Assembly: GCA_023078685.1 (NCBI GenBank)
Contig: JALGAS010000001.1
Location: 7,936,001-8,000,000, forward strand
Length of the DNA: 64,000 bases
Direction: 5' to 3'
Source of the DNA: Neopestalotiopsis rosae
Lineage: Eukaryota; Ascomycota; Sordariomycetes; Amphisphaeriales; Sporocadaceae
In this document: one piece after another, positions 21,845 through 32,697 of the stretch
How the letters are laid out: every line of letters starts with the position of its first letter
Position numbering within the stretch: position 1 is the first letter of the stretch
Notes under the pieces: model-generated
The model's database searches: none
Told to the model about the DNA's origin: nothing
Seen by the model: only the letters and a program-made list of their open reading frames with translations
Translations under genes and position numbers: made by a program

Positions 21845-22365
21845 ATGACCATCTATCATATCGTTCAGTTCAAATTCAAGTCGCTGGTCCCGTTGGAGGA
21901 GGTCAAAGCCGTGAGTTTCTTTCCTCACTAGCAGAGGCGGGGGATTTACCCAGCTTATGTGATATCTGACGTTTAGTCAGGCATGCGACCGAATGGTGGC
22001 GCTCAGGACAGGATGCAAACATCCAGATACCGGCGTGGAATATGTTAAGACATCTGTCGGAGGCGTCAACAATAGCCCAGAGAATTTTGCGGTATGTCCA
22101 TGTCGTACTCTCAGGCCATCAAGCTGGGCGACTGACACTTTGCAGAACGGCTTCACTCACGCCTTTATAAGCCAATTTGACAACGAGGAAGACCGTGCAT
22201 ACTACTTGGTAAGTAAGAATAGAAGGCTATTGGCTTCCGCTCGGATTCATGCTAACAAGCGGCATTTATTAGGAGAAGGACCCGGCGCATCTGGCTTTTG
22301 TCAAGAGCATCGGTGAGATTATTGATAAGGTCCAGGTCATCGATTTCACACCCGGCGTCTTTTAG
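21845..22365 (+). CDS. Dabb (stress-responsive A/B barrel) domain protein, 110 aa
   Basis: The model is join(21845..21910, 21981..22091, 22146..22208, 22273..22365). All three introns (70, 54 and 64 nt) are phase 0 with clear donors (GTGAGT, GTATGT, GTAAGT). The joined protein starts MTIYHIVQFKFKS, continues with a Cys-Asp-Arg helix, then N-G-F-T-H-A-F, a D-N-E-E-D-R-A-Y-Y helix, K-D-P-A-H-L-A-F and the end strand V-Q-V-I-D-F-T-P-G-V-F. That is the whole length and strand order of a dimeric alpha/beta-barrel Dabb protein. The family includes plant stress proteins and olivetolic acid cyclase; most fungal members have no known function. The exons are too small to see as one open frame. It is divergent from the BBE oxidase. 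Confidence 0.92.
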
Positions 22366-23520
22366 ATAAGCGGAGTGTATTTGTTCCAGACATGGTTTTG
22401 TACTGTATTCTATTCTAGTCGACCAGTTAGTTGCGCTACATTATGCCATTGCCGCAATTATAATTCGCGAGGTCTTTTGGCAAGCCAGTGGACTCATGAC
22501 TGCACGGATAAAGCAAGCGGCTTGCGATATGACTGCGGGGTTGACTCGGCCGAGTCTTTCGTGATCTTCTTGTACTATAGTGCCGGTGGAAACACATACG
22601 TAAGCAAACATGGAATAGGAAAATGTGATCGAGATTGCGATAAATAATTCAATTATTTATAGTAGTAGTGCATTGCCTTTCACTTTCTTGGCATTACTAT
22701 ATTACGTACGTGAGGATGGTATTCCTTCTTTCCCTGATTACCCAGTCGTAGTGGGCCCTGAGGCACTGAAATTCAATGATTCTCAGGGTCCTAAAGTCCC
22801 TGCAACCCCGCGTTGTCCCAGGGGACCAAATGACCCCCGACGTCATGCTAATCCGACCCGCTTTAGGTCAGATAGGAGCCCATTGTTTTACTGATCGCGG
22901 GGCTGATTTTCAGGGCGAGTACCAGTAACACGTGTTTTCAGTTTCGCATCGCTACCTGAGGTGAATATTAGGCAGAAACTTAGAAACAAATAAACAAACA
23001 ATCTTCTGTTTTTGTGTTTTATTTGATACTCATAATTAACATAGTACCTGACTAGAACGATATTACCAGACAAATATTTGATGCCCTCTTAGAAAGCAAT
23101 TCCCAGGGCAGTACAGTGCATTGTTTGCTGCCTTTGTTCTCATCCCGGCACTCGCTAGCTGACCCAGCTCGGTAGAGACCACCCACAGTAAACCCCGCTA
23201 ATCATCACCTGGGCATTGGAGCCCAAGCTTCGACTCCCCCAGACCAACAAAGTTCACTGAGAGTAACTGCGCGACGTCATTTCTTTGGGCGCTACTTTGT
23301 AGAGAGCTGAAAGCTGTCAAGAGACGGAAAGCTTACAGACAAACTTCTATCACACCAGTCGGCAGAGGACAGACGAACAATTCTGCAGGAACAGTCTGGA
23401 ACTTCTTGATTCTTCCAGTGCCTCCAACTTTGAAATCATACACAAACCCCTTCTCCTCTATTACCGACTCATCTTCATCTCATTCAGTCCTGCCGGCAGG
23501 CTGCCATTCAAGTCGCCAAT
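22366..23520. other. Intergenic region
   Basis: No gene is supported. It includes an AT-rich stretch around 22.95-23.1 kb and a C/T-rich leader just before the ATG at 23521. Confidence 0.45.
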
Positions 23521-24750
23521 ATGTCGCAACCAACCGGACCCATGATCATCAACCTCCCGCAGCCCCCCTCCAATCCAGACACCCCTAATGAGATGCCGTA
23601 AGAATGTCTTGAATCACTCCCTATATTCGCCTGGCCATAGAGACCATGATCGCTAATATTCTTGCTCTGTCGCAGTGGTACTCCTACCAGTACAACCACT
23701 TCATTGTCCGCACTTTCGACTACTGCCATCAAAGACGGCCACCGCGGTCATGCGCACGCCTTCCCCGGCTTCGGTGGCCAGCGCGGCCACTCGCATAACC
23801 CCTCGACCAACAGCCTAGAGGCTGAACGCGCCGACCGAATCTCCCGTCTCGCAGGTCTCGAGCGGGTATCAACCCTGCGAGCAGGTCAGCAACAGCAACA
23901 GGGCCAGTCTGGCATCTCACCCCAGACGACACCTACATCTACCGGCTTCCCAGGAGGTTCCATCTCACAACAGCAGATTGGCGCCCTGCCTTCGGGCCCC
24001 TCCTACTTTGACAGTAATGGCCAGCCTGTAGCTGCGACCAAAATGAGCACAGTCGGAACCGCCTCGGCCACAGGAAGTGTTGGCGCACGCACAACGACGG
24101 ACACTGTCGGAGACGCTACCGAAGTCGACGAGGATGTCATGAGCATGGATACCAACTACCGCACAATGGATGTGGACTCTACTTCAGGCGCCGATATCAT
24201 GGATGACGACCTGGGCGCCCGCTCTGTTGGCGGCTTCGAGGACCGAATGAGCGATGATGGCACTGCCAGCTTGGTGGGTTTCGGCGAAGGCGCCAACAGC
24301 ACTGTCAGCGGTCCAATCTACCAGCGCCGTCCGCTTCCCGGTACGATGGGTGCTACTGGCGCCTGGGGTCTGGAACGTAGCAGCTCGGGGCTTAGCGAGG
24401 CGGCCATGTTGCGCTCCCAGCAGCTCAGGGATGCTGGAGACACCCCTGTCAGCGCAGCTGCTCAAGCTGAGCGCAGAGATGCCCGTATGATGAACGGAAT
24501 CGCTGTGGACGGTGGTGGTCATGTTGGCAATGCTGGCGACGATATGTATGTCGACACTACCGCCACCGGCCCTGTACCTGCCACCCAGCCAGGCCAAGGC
24601 ATGCCCGGATCCGCGTCTCGGGAAGCTGAGCGCATCGTTCACGAGAGCTTAGACGCCGGCGAAGGGCATGTCGGAGTTGCTTCGCCTGCTCTAAGCAGTA
24701 CCAAGGGTGGCGAGCGGCTGGGTCAGTTCTACTTCGAGGACAAGAAATGA
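23521..24750 (+). CDS. Gly/Ser/Asp-rich hypothetical protein, 383 aa
   Basis: The model is join(23521..23597, 23676..24750). The 78-nt intron (23598-23675) has a GTAAGA donor and a CGCAG acceptor, and the short first exon gives the start MSQPTGPMIINLPQPP. I do not recognise the family. The protein is mostly low complexity: a His/Gly segment (R-G-H-A-H-A-F-P-G-F-G-G), a short charged helix (about residues 65-80), Gln- and Thr-rich stretches, an acidic part with repeated M-D and D-D motifs (about 180-225), and A-S-L-V-G-F-G-E-G-A. A helical region (about 285-320) and a short ordered C-terminus (G-Q-F-Y-F-E-D-K-K) may be the conserved parts. There is no signal peptide or membrane segment. The end motif and N-terminal I-I-N-L-P-Q-P-P look like short linear motifs, which is inference only. 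Confidence 0.7.
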
Positions 24751-26044
24751 GCAATCCTGGAAAGCCAAAAAATATTGATGGCTTGCTGACTTTGTGCTGG
24801 AGTTGGGGGGTTTTGGTATAGACGACTGTCCTTGTGTGTGTGTGATGCTTATAAGTCGTCTTTGTGCGTCTTGCGGTCGAGTTTATGATTTGCGCAAATG
24901 CTTGAGCATTGCGTCTGGTAACAAAAGCAGGTATAGCGTCATATGTATGTAGTCGCCCTGGGCCATGAATTGAAATGTTTCCATGCCATCGTTGTAGATA
25001 CTACCGGATTCACTTGTCGTTCCAACTTTGAGATCTCAAGTTGATACAGAAAAGCTACAGTGAATATACACACTATTATCACAAGAATTTGTCATTGTGA
25101 GGTACAGAAGGATTAAGAGCCATAATTCACAATGGAGTCAGCTCAAGAGTACCAAGGAAATTAGCCCAGAAAGTCGAATTCCATAGTCATTCGAAGAGGT
25201 CAAAAGATGAACTTGTTGAGTCTTGGATCGAAATCATGTCACTACCTCGAAAGTACAGACTTGGAGGTGAGAGCATCATTCATCTATATATGTTGATTCT
25301 ACATGTTGACAGAACTTCGCACTTCACTAAATACGAACTTCTGAAAGGAAAAGAGGACTGCCATGTCACCCTGCTTTCTTCTATTCTCTTGAAGATTGAA
25401 GAGTAAGAGACCAGAGGTTGAGAGCACCTTGACAATGGTGTCGGTAGTTGTGTAAAGACACCTATGGGCAGGAATGAAAGAGTCTTTGGCGTGTTGAAGA
25501 CTGTCCAAACAGCCTCAATCATGCTCGTCGATACCGGCGTGTGCAATATCCACGGTCAGGTTTCATATCTAGGCAGTGAATAACTGATTTTGAGCAGCTA
25601 CGAAGTTTCCGGCAAAGTCCTCTTCTACTTTCACACAGTGTGACCGGACAGGTGACTGGCTGTTTGGTTTGTGCCTGTACTTCCAGGCAAACGCCGCTAT
25701 TCGTCTTGTTTTGAGCCAAAGTGTACGACAGAGAAATTTTTGAGCTCCAGCAACCATTCAGGACTTGAAACAAGAAACTCTCAAAGGAGCATCCAAGTAC
25801 CTGGAGGGCTCTATCCGTCGCGTTCGCGCTCAAAAAATCACGGCGGCGCTCCAGTTTCGTGTCTGCTGTTACAATCAAACAACAGCTCTCACTCTTCCAA
25901 GCTCTCGCAGAATTTCACAGTCACAAATTGCAACACTTGACTAGAGCAGCGTCGCAACAGAGTCGTTCCGTGGCTCTTTTTCCTTGATCACATCAACCTC
26001 CACGATCGCCGAATTTCGAAGCTCAGCAATCTTGATCAATCAAG
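24751..26044. other. Intergenic region
   Basis: It contains short frames without recognisable content. A GT repeat near 24833 is probably in the 3' UTR of the upstream gene. The last 100-200 bases are probably the leader of the RTA1-family gene. Confidence 0.45.
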
Positions 26045-27285
26045 ATGGAGGACGGTCAGCCCGGTGAGTCTTGTCCCTAACATTTCCTTTGTATGCTCCT
26101 TTCCTCAGGCTACGATTTACGAGATCTCAGACTGACAAAATCTCGACGATAGTTCCTGGTAGTCTCTATGTCTACGCCCCGGACAAGGGGGCTCCCATCT
26201 TCTTTGCAGTCGCCTTTGCCGTCTCTGCCGTTGGTCACATCTACCAGTGCTTGTACGACCTCCTTGATCATTTACGTACCCTGTCACGACCAAAATTCTA
26301 AATGCTAACGTAATGTGAAAACAGCCGCCACCAGAGCTGGAGCATCATGGGCCTGTATCCCTCCAGTGCTGTCATTCTTGCCGTTGGCTACACTTTTCGC
26401 ACATATGGAGCCTTCGACTACACCGTCTCTGCCACCGGACTGGCCTTTTACACTATGAGTCATGTCTTTATCCACATTGGCCCGTAAGTTGTTGAAGTTG
26501 CGATATCATCAGTCCTTGCCGTATGCTAATAGTCTCTCTTACTCAGCCCTCTTCATGTCCTGGCCAACTGGCGCCTCTTGTTCCGTGTTCTCGCCTACAT
26601 TCCCCATCTGTCACCCTTCTCTTCTCGCAAGATCTTGGTCGTCTTTGGCGGTCTTACTGCTTTTGTTGAGCTTCTGAGTGTCTTGGGAGTCCCTCTCGCC
26701 GCCGACCCCGCCGCTGGTACAGACCAGCAGGCTGCCGGCAAGGGTTTGATCATTGCCGCCGTTGCCCTGCAGGTAATGGCAGTCATCTTCTTCTACATTG
26801 TCTCTGGAACCATCCGCAGAAGCATTCTGAACGCCAGGATCACGTCCCCTGCCGTCACCACGCCCATGGTCGTCTTGTTCGTCAGCACCCTCCTGCTCCT
26901 GATCCGCACCGCCTATCGCCTCGTCAACTCCATCGCCGACAGCTCCACCCACGCCCGCCCCGACGACGATCTGGTGTCTGCTCAGGAGTCGAGCTCCCCC
27001 ATGCTGCGCTACGAGTGGATCTTTTACGTCTTTGAGGCCACCCTCATCTTTGTCAACTCGGTCATTTGGAACCTTTGGCACCCCGGCCGCTACATGCCCA
27101 AGAATCAGCGTACTCATCTCGCTCTCGACGGTAAGACCGAGGTCCAGGGCGCCGAGCAGCCTGACAATCGTTCCACGGCTGCCAAGGTCGGCCACGTCCT
27201 CACCTTTGGTGTCTTCTTTGGCCGAAAGAGTGGCCGCTTGGGAGGAGAGGCAGAGGGTATCGTCCTGAACGAGATGGCCCGCTGA
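26045..27285 (+). CDS. RTA1-family seven-helix membrane protein (four exons)
   Basis: The model is join(26045..26063, 26153..26252, 26325..26483, 26547..27285), 338 aa; introns are 89, 72 and 63 nt. The first exon codes only six whole codons plus one base. About seven hydrophobic helices can be traced: I-F-F-A-V-A-F-A-V-S-A-V near residue 20, a helix around V-I-L-A-V-G-Y, one after T-G-L-A-F-Y, one at I-L-V-V-F-G-G-L, one at I-I-A-A-V-A-L-Q, one at M-V-V-L-F-V-S-T-L, and one at W-I-F-Y-V-F-E-A-T. The stretches R-T-A-Y-R-L-V and the E-A-T-L-I-F-V-N segment before W-N-L-W-H-P-G-R are typical of RTA1-like fungal proteins. Relatives (Rta1, Rsb1) are linked to 7-aminocholesterol resistance and sphingoid-base release. 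The substrate here is unknown. Confidence 0.87.
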
Positions 27286-28050
27286 AGAATGCTTTCACGA
27301 TTCCAATTTGGCGCTGGAGTAATGAAGAGAGATTTCTGATGTGCCATTATGGCCTTCAGATTCATTTGTTCTTGACACACTCACACACTTGTTTGCATTG
27401 AAGTACTGGCTTGGTTTGAAGGAATGCGTTTTTGTCGGCTTGTTGTGTCTACTGGAAGACAGATTCACTTGATATGAGTTCACTGCTTGCAAGGTTCATG
27501 ATGAATCATTAAAGCAACAATGGCATAACGGAAACAATTAAAAGAAAAAAAAGAATTGAGCATGTGCAATCATGGAATCAGAGGAAGGCAGATGGTACAA
27601 GAACAAAGGATCACCACTATCAATGGCATGTAGTTGGTTCTCCGCCGTAAATGAAAAACACAATTAATACGTGAATTCAACCAGCAAAATTCTTTACACA
27701 CACCTCCTTTCTTTAACTATTTTTCGATCTTTCCTTGTTTCAGATTGGTTGACATACTATTCCGTAGCTTTCATTCAGTGAACATCTAAACCACGTCCTA
27801 TTCTTAATCGTAAATAAACTGATTATTACACGCCGCCATTGTTTATTCCAGATGACTCGACTTGACTAATTGTCATAATCAATCAATTTTGCCCGTTAGG
27901 CAGGTAGCTATAAATGTCGTCGTTGACGTGTTCTGTTCTTGCACACTTCCCTCACCTCACTTTTGTTTCTTTCCCATTCATCTTGAGGCCTGCATTTGAC
28001 GACGACATTCACAACAACACATCTCAGTGTCGTCGACACCGCGAACCACC
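27286..28050. other. Intergenic region
   Basis: AT-rich, with no supported gene. A C/T-rich leader lies just before the F-box ATG. Confidence 0.45.
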
Positions 28051-29478
28051 ATGGACATACCCAGTCCGAACAGTTCAAGCAGTCCTGCCAAGGCATCTTC
28101 AAAGGTCATGGACTGTCACCGCAACGATGCCAGCGTCGCGCAGCCGCGGGGCATCGAGCTTCTCCAGAACGACCTGCGCGTCATGATCTTCACTGAGCTC
28201 GATTTCGAGTCAATGAGCAGTCTGGCACTTACCAGTAAAGCATGGAGTAAGTATTGCAGACCCAATACTCTCGGCGCCAACTACTAATTTGTCCTCCGTG
28301 ATTAGGTAACACATACTCCACGCATGAAAAATACATCAATCGTAACGTTCTACGTCGTGTCATCGGTAGCGATAATCTATCGATTGCAATTGCCCGCCAC
28401 GCTGCGTCGCAGCTCACCTGGACGCCTTCTCTCTTTGATGGTGTGAGCGGATCGATCTCTCCTGAAGAACTGCCTGGAAAGGTCAAAGATTTCGGCGAAA
28501 AGTATCTAGTGCCTGGAGCGCACTCAGTGTCAGAATTTGGTTACGCAATGGCCAAAGACATGACTGATTTCCATCAATATGTGGAGAAGTGGTCCGTCAG
28601 TTACCAGCGTGACTGGTACTACAATGAGCTCTCCGAACCGAAAAACGACCAAGAGATGTCTATATTTCAGAATCTGATGTACATCCTCGAGACTATGCGG
28701 TTGCTCTTGCCCGTTCACTTGCAATTCGAGTTGGACGACGATTTGAAAAGGACAATAAAATTTTCGCTGCACTTTGTCACTTCTTCCCTCCATGGCTGTT
28801 TAACATTATCCAGGAGATCGAATTGAATATGTCCGACATCTGCCCAGGTACGTCTAGTCTCATGTATTCGGCTTTTGTCGCCTGGAAGCTGATTGATCAT
28901 AACAAGATTGGTATGTAGAATGGTTCACTGATTCAGATCTCGACGAGAGCCGATCCTTTGTGGAACTCTTTTCCATTCTAGGTGCCCAAGAAATCAGCCA
29001 AAATCGTACGCAAGGCGCTCTCTATTTCAAGTCATTAGTTACGGCCATGCTGCAGGCCCGGAACAAAGACCACTTTCCTCTCTACCCACGATGCGAATAC
29101 TCGCCTGCACCCGGTGAATGGAGCTGGCTTGCTCAACCGGGTACCATGCATCATATCCAACGTGCTGATATCGAAGGACTTCTGAGCAAGTATCCAGAAA
29201 TCGATCCTGGACCCGCTGATCTGTGGTTATATAAAGAGATAAGATATTGTCTTCTGGGAAGCAAGCTACCGATGCCTCTTCTCGACATCGACCCCCACAC
29301 CTATGATCGCAAGACGCTAGATGACAAGTATGGAAAGTCATTTCCGAGCAGGGACAAGTTGATTGACAACCTGGTGGGAGCTCGGGTGGACTACCTCGAT
29401 GGCAGAGTGGCTCATCTCCGACCAGCATGTGCAGTCAATTGCCGGCAGTCCGTTGCCTGCCCTCGTTGTCGCATATAG
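28051..29478 (+). CDS. F-box-like protein with a disturbed 3' end
   Basis: The model is join(28051..28246, 28306..28608, 28671..28847, 28919..29478), 411 aa if read to the first stop. ATG 28051 has a CCACCATGG context. Residues about 33-65 form an F-box-like helix set (L-L-Q-N-D-L-R-V-M-I-F-T-E-L-D, then M-S-S-L-A-L-T-S-K-A-W), which would link substrates to an SCF ubiquitin ligase through Skp1. The rest is helical with no named repeat. Intron 2 (28609-28670, GTGACT donor) is the least certain; it is needed to reach the frame H-P-R-D-Y-A-V-A-L-A. The last 40 residues read poorly, while a shifted frame at 29363-29494 reads W-W-E-L-G-W-T-T-S-M-A-E-W and ends at TAG 29495. Either an exon boundary was missed or the gene carries a frameshift. 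Confidence 0.6.
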
Positions 29479-29512
29479 CGATGTATCCGACAAATAGTTC
29501 GGCCTGCTGGAG

Positions 29513-29575
29513 AAACTGAATGAACTGGAGGGACTCGATGAACTGAAGGGACTGGATGAACTGAATGAACTGATT
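29513..29575 (+). repeat. 9-bp repeat, about seven copies
   Basis: Seven imperfect copies of a 9-base unit close to GAACTGAAT (variants begin GAACTG, GGACTG, GGACTC, AAACTG) run head to tail. On the + strand each unit codes three residues of the type E-L-N or G-L-D, in the same frame as the alternative F-box C-terminus but after its TAG. Confidence 0.85.
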
Positions 29576-30213
29576 GACTGACTTGGTTTGAGAGACGGTA
29601 TTTTCCAAGGGACGACATGGTGTCCATGAAGAACGAGCTCACTGAACCGTTGAACGTTCCACATCAACAACGTGTGGCAACGGAATTGACTGGGCGTATG
29701 TTACTTAAATTGGAGAATGACTCCACATCAAGCTCAATTGACATTTGTTTCCTCCAACAGGTTATATATGATACAAGATGATGGCATGAACGACTGTGTC
29801 ACTCATTCGCGTATGTAAGGGAACTAACCGTGACATCACAGAGAATCCAGTCTATCGGTGATAAAGTCATGATTCCCAAAAAGCAATCCGGTTCTACAGG
29901 TCTCGTTTTCTTCTACAAGACCCAGCTGGATGTCCGTGTTCCAAGGCTAAGAAGTTCCAGCACCGTCACGATTTGCATACACAGTCCACCATAATATGGA
30001 AGCCAGGAAAGTCAAAGAGGTCGCATCGCCGCGATAGATGTCAGCAACTTGGGAAGGAGAACCCAATTCGTTTACGGCAAGGTGTAAATTCATATTCGAG
30101 ACACTAACACATTCAAAGGGGCCGATGAGTCTAGAGCCGGACACATGGTTTCTCGCCACGGATATTCACACCACAGAGTATCACACCATAGACAACAGAT
30201 AAAGATGAGCAGT

Positions 30214-30241
30214 GAATTCTGAATTCTGAATACTGAATATT
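30214..30241. repeat. 7-bp tandem repeat, four copies
   Basis: GAATTCT, GAATTCT, GAATACT and GAATATT follow each other without a gap, with divergence increasing from the first to the last copy. Confidence 0.8.
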
Positions 30242-30588
30242 TGATTTTTTCCCAACGTATCAAATTCCCTATATAGTCCCTGCGCGAATTTAATGGTGCC
30301 CTCGAATGCATTGACACAAAGTGAAGAGAGTGTGCTGCAATTTGTATATCAACCATTGGTGCACAGGTGCTGATCTTCACCTGGATCATTTCGAGATGTC
30401 AGATAATAACTGTCACGCACTTGAACACCCATGCGTCTAAATAGATATGCAGGGATTGATTATGGAGCACCTTGCTCCGCCCACTCCGCAAAAAGTAATC
30501 GGTTCGTCGAGCAGCAGGTGGCGGTGACTATTCTTTTTCCTTCTTACCATGTCTCAAAGACACCCTTCAATGAAACCTCTCTTTTCAT

Positions 30589-32697
30589 ATGAGATTCAGA
30601 TTTCGTTCATTATCTACAACACTCAGTTCATTGAAACTGGGCGTTGAGCCACCTGCACAACACATCAGGATGGGTGACTCTACGGCATCGCAAAGTGAAC
30701 CGACTGTTGTTCAGGCAGTAAGAGAGTGGCTCTCAGTTTGCGACAGTCGTCACAGCAGTACTTGCACCAATGCATGCAACGGAAGTACTCATGGCAAGCA
30801 ACCGCGCCCTTCCCATCTCATCGATGTCAAGAAGAGATGCGTCGTAGATGGGAATGTTGAGGGCCAATACGTTGCTCTCAGTTACACTTGGCAGACCACC
30901 GAGATGCCGTCTCACGGCAATTTGGAGTTGCAACTGTGCACAAACAACGTCAATGTACTGACTTTGGATAATTCGTTAGAAGAATGTTCACCTCCACCGC
31001 CAAAGGTCATCCGAGATGCTATCGAGCTGACGGATGCAATTGGAGTGAGGTATCTATGGGTGGACAGACTATGCATTCATCAGGATAATCCGGCAAAGGT
31101 GTCAGAGTTTGAGCGCATGGATCGAATATACGCTGGTGCCTACATGACGATAGTGGCCGCAGCAGCCAGAGGAATGTTTCTGACAATGGGGCAAACAATC
31201 GACAGCCCAGCTCCATGTGCCGAGGAACTTTTGAGTGTCTACGCGAGCATCACCAGCAAAGAAAAAGCCCAAAGCCTTGTCCGAGCGTACTACCGAGAAG
31301 TATCTGAGTCGGAATGGGCCGAAAGGGCTTGGACCTACCAAGAATACATCCTCAGTAGACGCGTCGTATTCTTCCTAGGCGGCGAGATATTTTGGCAATG
31401 CGAGTGCGCAGTCTGGGACCTGCATCATCTGCGACCAAGACCAAACAACGAAGCTGTGGTAACGGGCTCATTAACTTCCGAGATTCTGCGGCGGCCTATA
31501 TCGGCAGGGCCGCCTGATTTTGGGCTGTATGCAGACTTGATTTGCCCGTACAATGGGCGAGAACTGTCATTCCCTGAAGATGGTCTCTTTGCATGTCTAG
31601 GCAATCTCAATCAGATGACCCCAGCGTTTCCTGACGGCTTCGTGTTTGGCATGCCAAGACTCTACTTTGCTCACGCGCTTCTCTGGCAGCCGTTGAAAGG
31701 ATGCTATGAGAAACGCGTGTATAAAGGGCCCCAGTTCTTGACAGAGGATAATCCTCGGGACGATACTTTGGATGGTTGTGCGGAAAGGAATAGTTTGTCA
31801 ACTCGAAGACCAAGCCTCCCATCCTGGGCTTGGTGTGGCTGGAAATGTTTTGTCGACCCAAAGAGCTTTGAATCAGCTTTCAGTGTTACCCGAAACGATC
31901 AAGGTGAAGAATCTACCACGAATTCTTGGAAATTGAAGAGTTGGACGGCATGGCAAATCGAATCCTCAAACCACAGGACAACTCCAGTCCACGCACGCCA
32001 CCAGCAGTCTGATACTGATACATTGGGAGTGTCGCAATTCAAAGGGCCATTGATGGATAGGTCACCCTCACCACTGGATTCGAACCTCATATCAACTCGG
32101 ACTACACGCACATTTCTTTGCCCTGCAGCTACTCTTGAAATCCGCGACTGTACAGTTTTCATAAAACGTGCGAGAACCCTGCGTTTATTTGCCAATCCGG
32201 TCTTAATCGAGAAGCCATTGGACTCTTTGCCAAAGGTGGTTGTCGTTCAAGATCAAAATAGGAAATGGGCAGGCCTGATCAGAATCACAGGAGATTCAAA
32301 GGCTAAACGACATCATCCCATGGAGTTGATCGTCATCTCACAGGGCAGTGCCAATGGTAGAGACCTCAAAAGCTCTTTCGAAGAGAGAGTATTTCGAAGA
32401 AGTCGATACCATAGTCCTGAGAGATTTCGAGCCAAGTACGACAAAAACGAGCGGTGGGATGATACATCAAATCTGCCCGCAGACCAACGTTGCTACAAGG
32501 TTGTCGCCGTAGGCGACTATGAGGACAATCTCATAATTCCAGACGACTATGAAGATGATCTAGAATACGATTTTTATAATGTTCTATGGGTGGAACGGGG
32601 AGCTGGCGACGTTGCTTATAGGGCTGGTTGCGGGCGTGTCATGAAAGACTGTTTGGAGGTGAATAATCCAACTGAGGTGGAAATTACCTTGGGCTAG
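30589..32697 (+). CDS. Heterokaryon incompatibility (HET) domain protein
   Basis: Single exon, 702 aa from ATG 30589; an in-frame ATG at 30670 gives 675 aa and starts nearer the conserved part. HET proteins act in non-self recognition between fungal individuals and can trigger cell death after hyphal fusion. The domain begins after a W-L-x2-C-D-x2-H-x3-C segment (about residues 47-58). Its core is Y-V-A-L-S-Y-T-W (about 91-98), I-G-V-R-Y-L-W-V-D-R-L-C-I-H-Q-D (about 149-164) and A-G-A-Y-M-T-I-V-A-A-A-A. The later W-A-E-R-A-W-T-Y-Q-E-Y matches the R-x-W-T-x-Q-E motif. The usual C-I-N-Q-x is C-I-H-Q here. No NACHT, WD40 or ankyrin partner domain is visible; the C-terminal third is polar and acidic. 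No intron seen. Confidence 0.9.
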   Translation: MRFRFRSLSTTLSSLKLGVEPPAQHIRMGDSTASQSEPTVVQAVREWLSVCDSRHSSTCTNACNGSTHGKQPRPSHLIDVKKRCVVDGNVEGQYVALSYTWQTTEMPSHGNLELQLCTNNVNVLTLDNSLEECSPPPPKVIRDAIELTDAIGVRYLWVDRLCIHQDNPAKVSEFERMDRIYAGAYMTIVAAAARGMFLTMGQTIDSPAPCAEELLSVYASITSKEKAQSLVRAYYREVSESEWAERAWTYQEYILSRRVVFFLGGEIFWQCECAVWDLHHLRPRPNNEAVVTGSLTSEILRRPISAGPPDFGLYADLICPYNGRELSFPEDGLFACLGNLNQMTPAFPDGFVFGMPRLYFAHALLWQPLKGCYEKRVYKGPQFLTEDNPRDDTLDGCAERNSLSTRRPSLPSWAWCGWKCFVDPKSFESAFSVTRNDQGEESTTNSWKLKSWTAWQIESSNHRTTPVHARHQQSDTDTLGVSQFKGPLMDRSPSPLDSNLISTRTTRTFLCPAATLEIRDCTVFIKRARTLRLFANPVLIEKPLDSLPKVVVVQDQNRKWAGLIRITGDSKAKRHHPMELIVISQGSANGRDLKSSFEERVFRRSRYHSPERFRAKYDKNERWDDTSNLPADQRCYKVVAVGDYEDNLIIPDDYEDDLEYDFYNVLWVERGAGDVAYRAGCGRVMKDCLEVNNPTEVEITLG

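Larger units (their letters stand above)
29479..30588. other. Intergenic region with short repeats
   Basis: It begins with the alternative F-box reading frame and the 9-bp repeat, and includes a 7-bp repeat at 30214-30241. No other gene is supported. Confidence 0.4.

Noticed and set aside
28443..28826. Single-frame continuation of F-box exon 2 to a stop at 28826
   Set aside because: The sequence after 28670 reads far better in another frame (H-P-R-D-Y-A-V-A-L-A onward), so an intron at 28609-28670 is preferred.
32080..32098. B-box-like GGATTCGAACC sequence suggesting a tRNA
   Set aside because: It lies inside the HET coding frame and no cloverleaf can be built around it.
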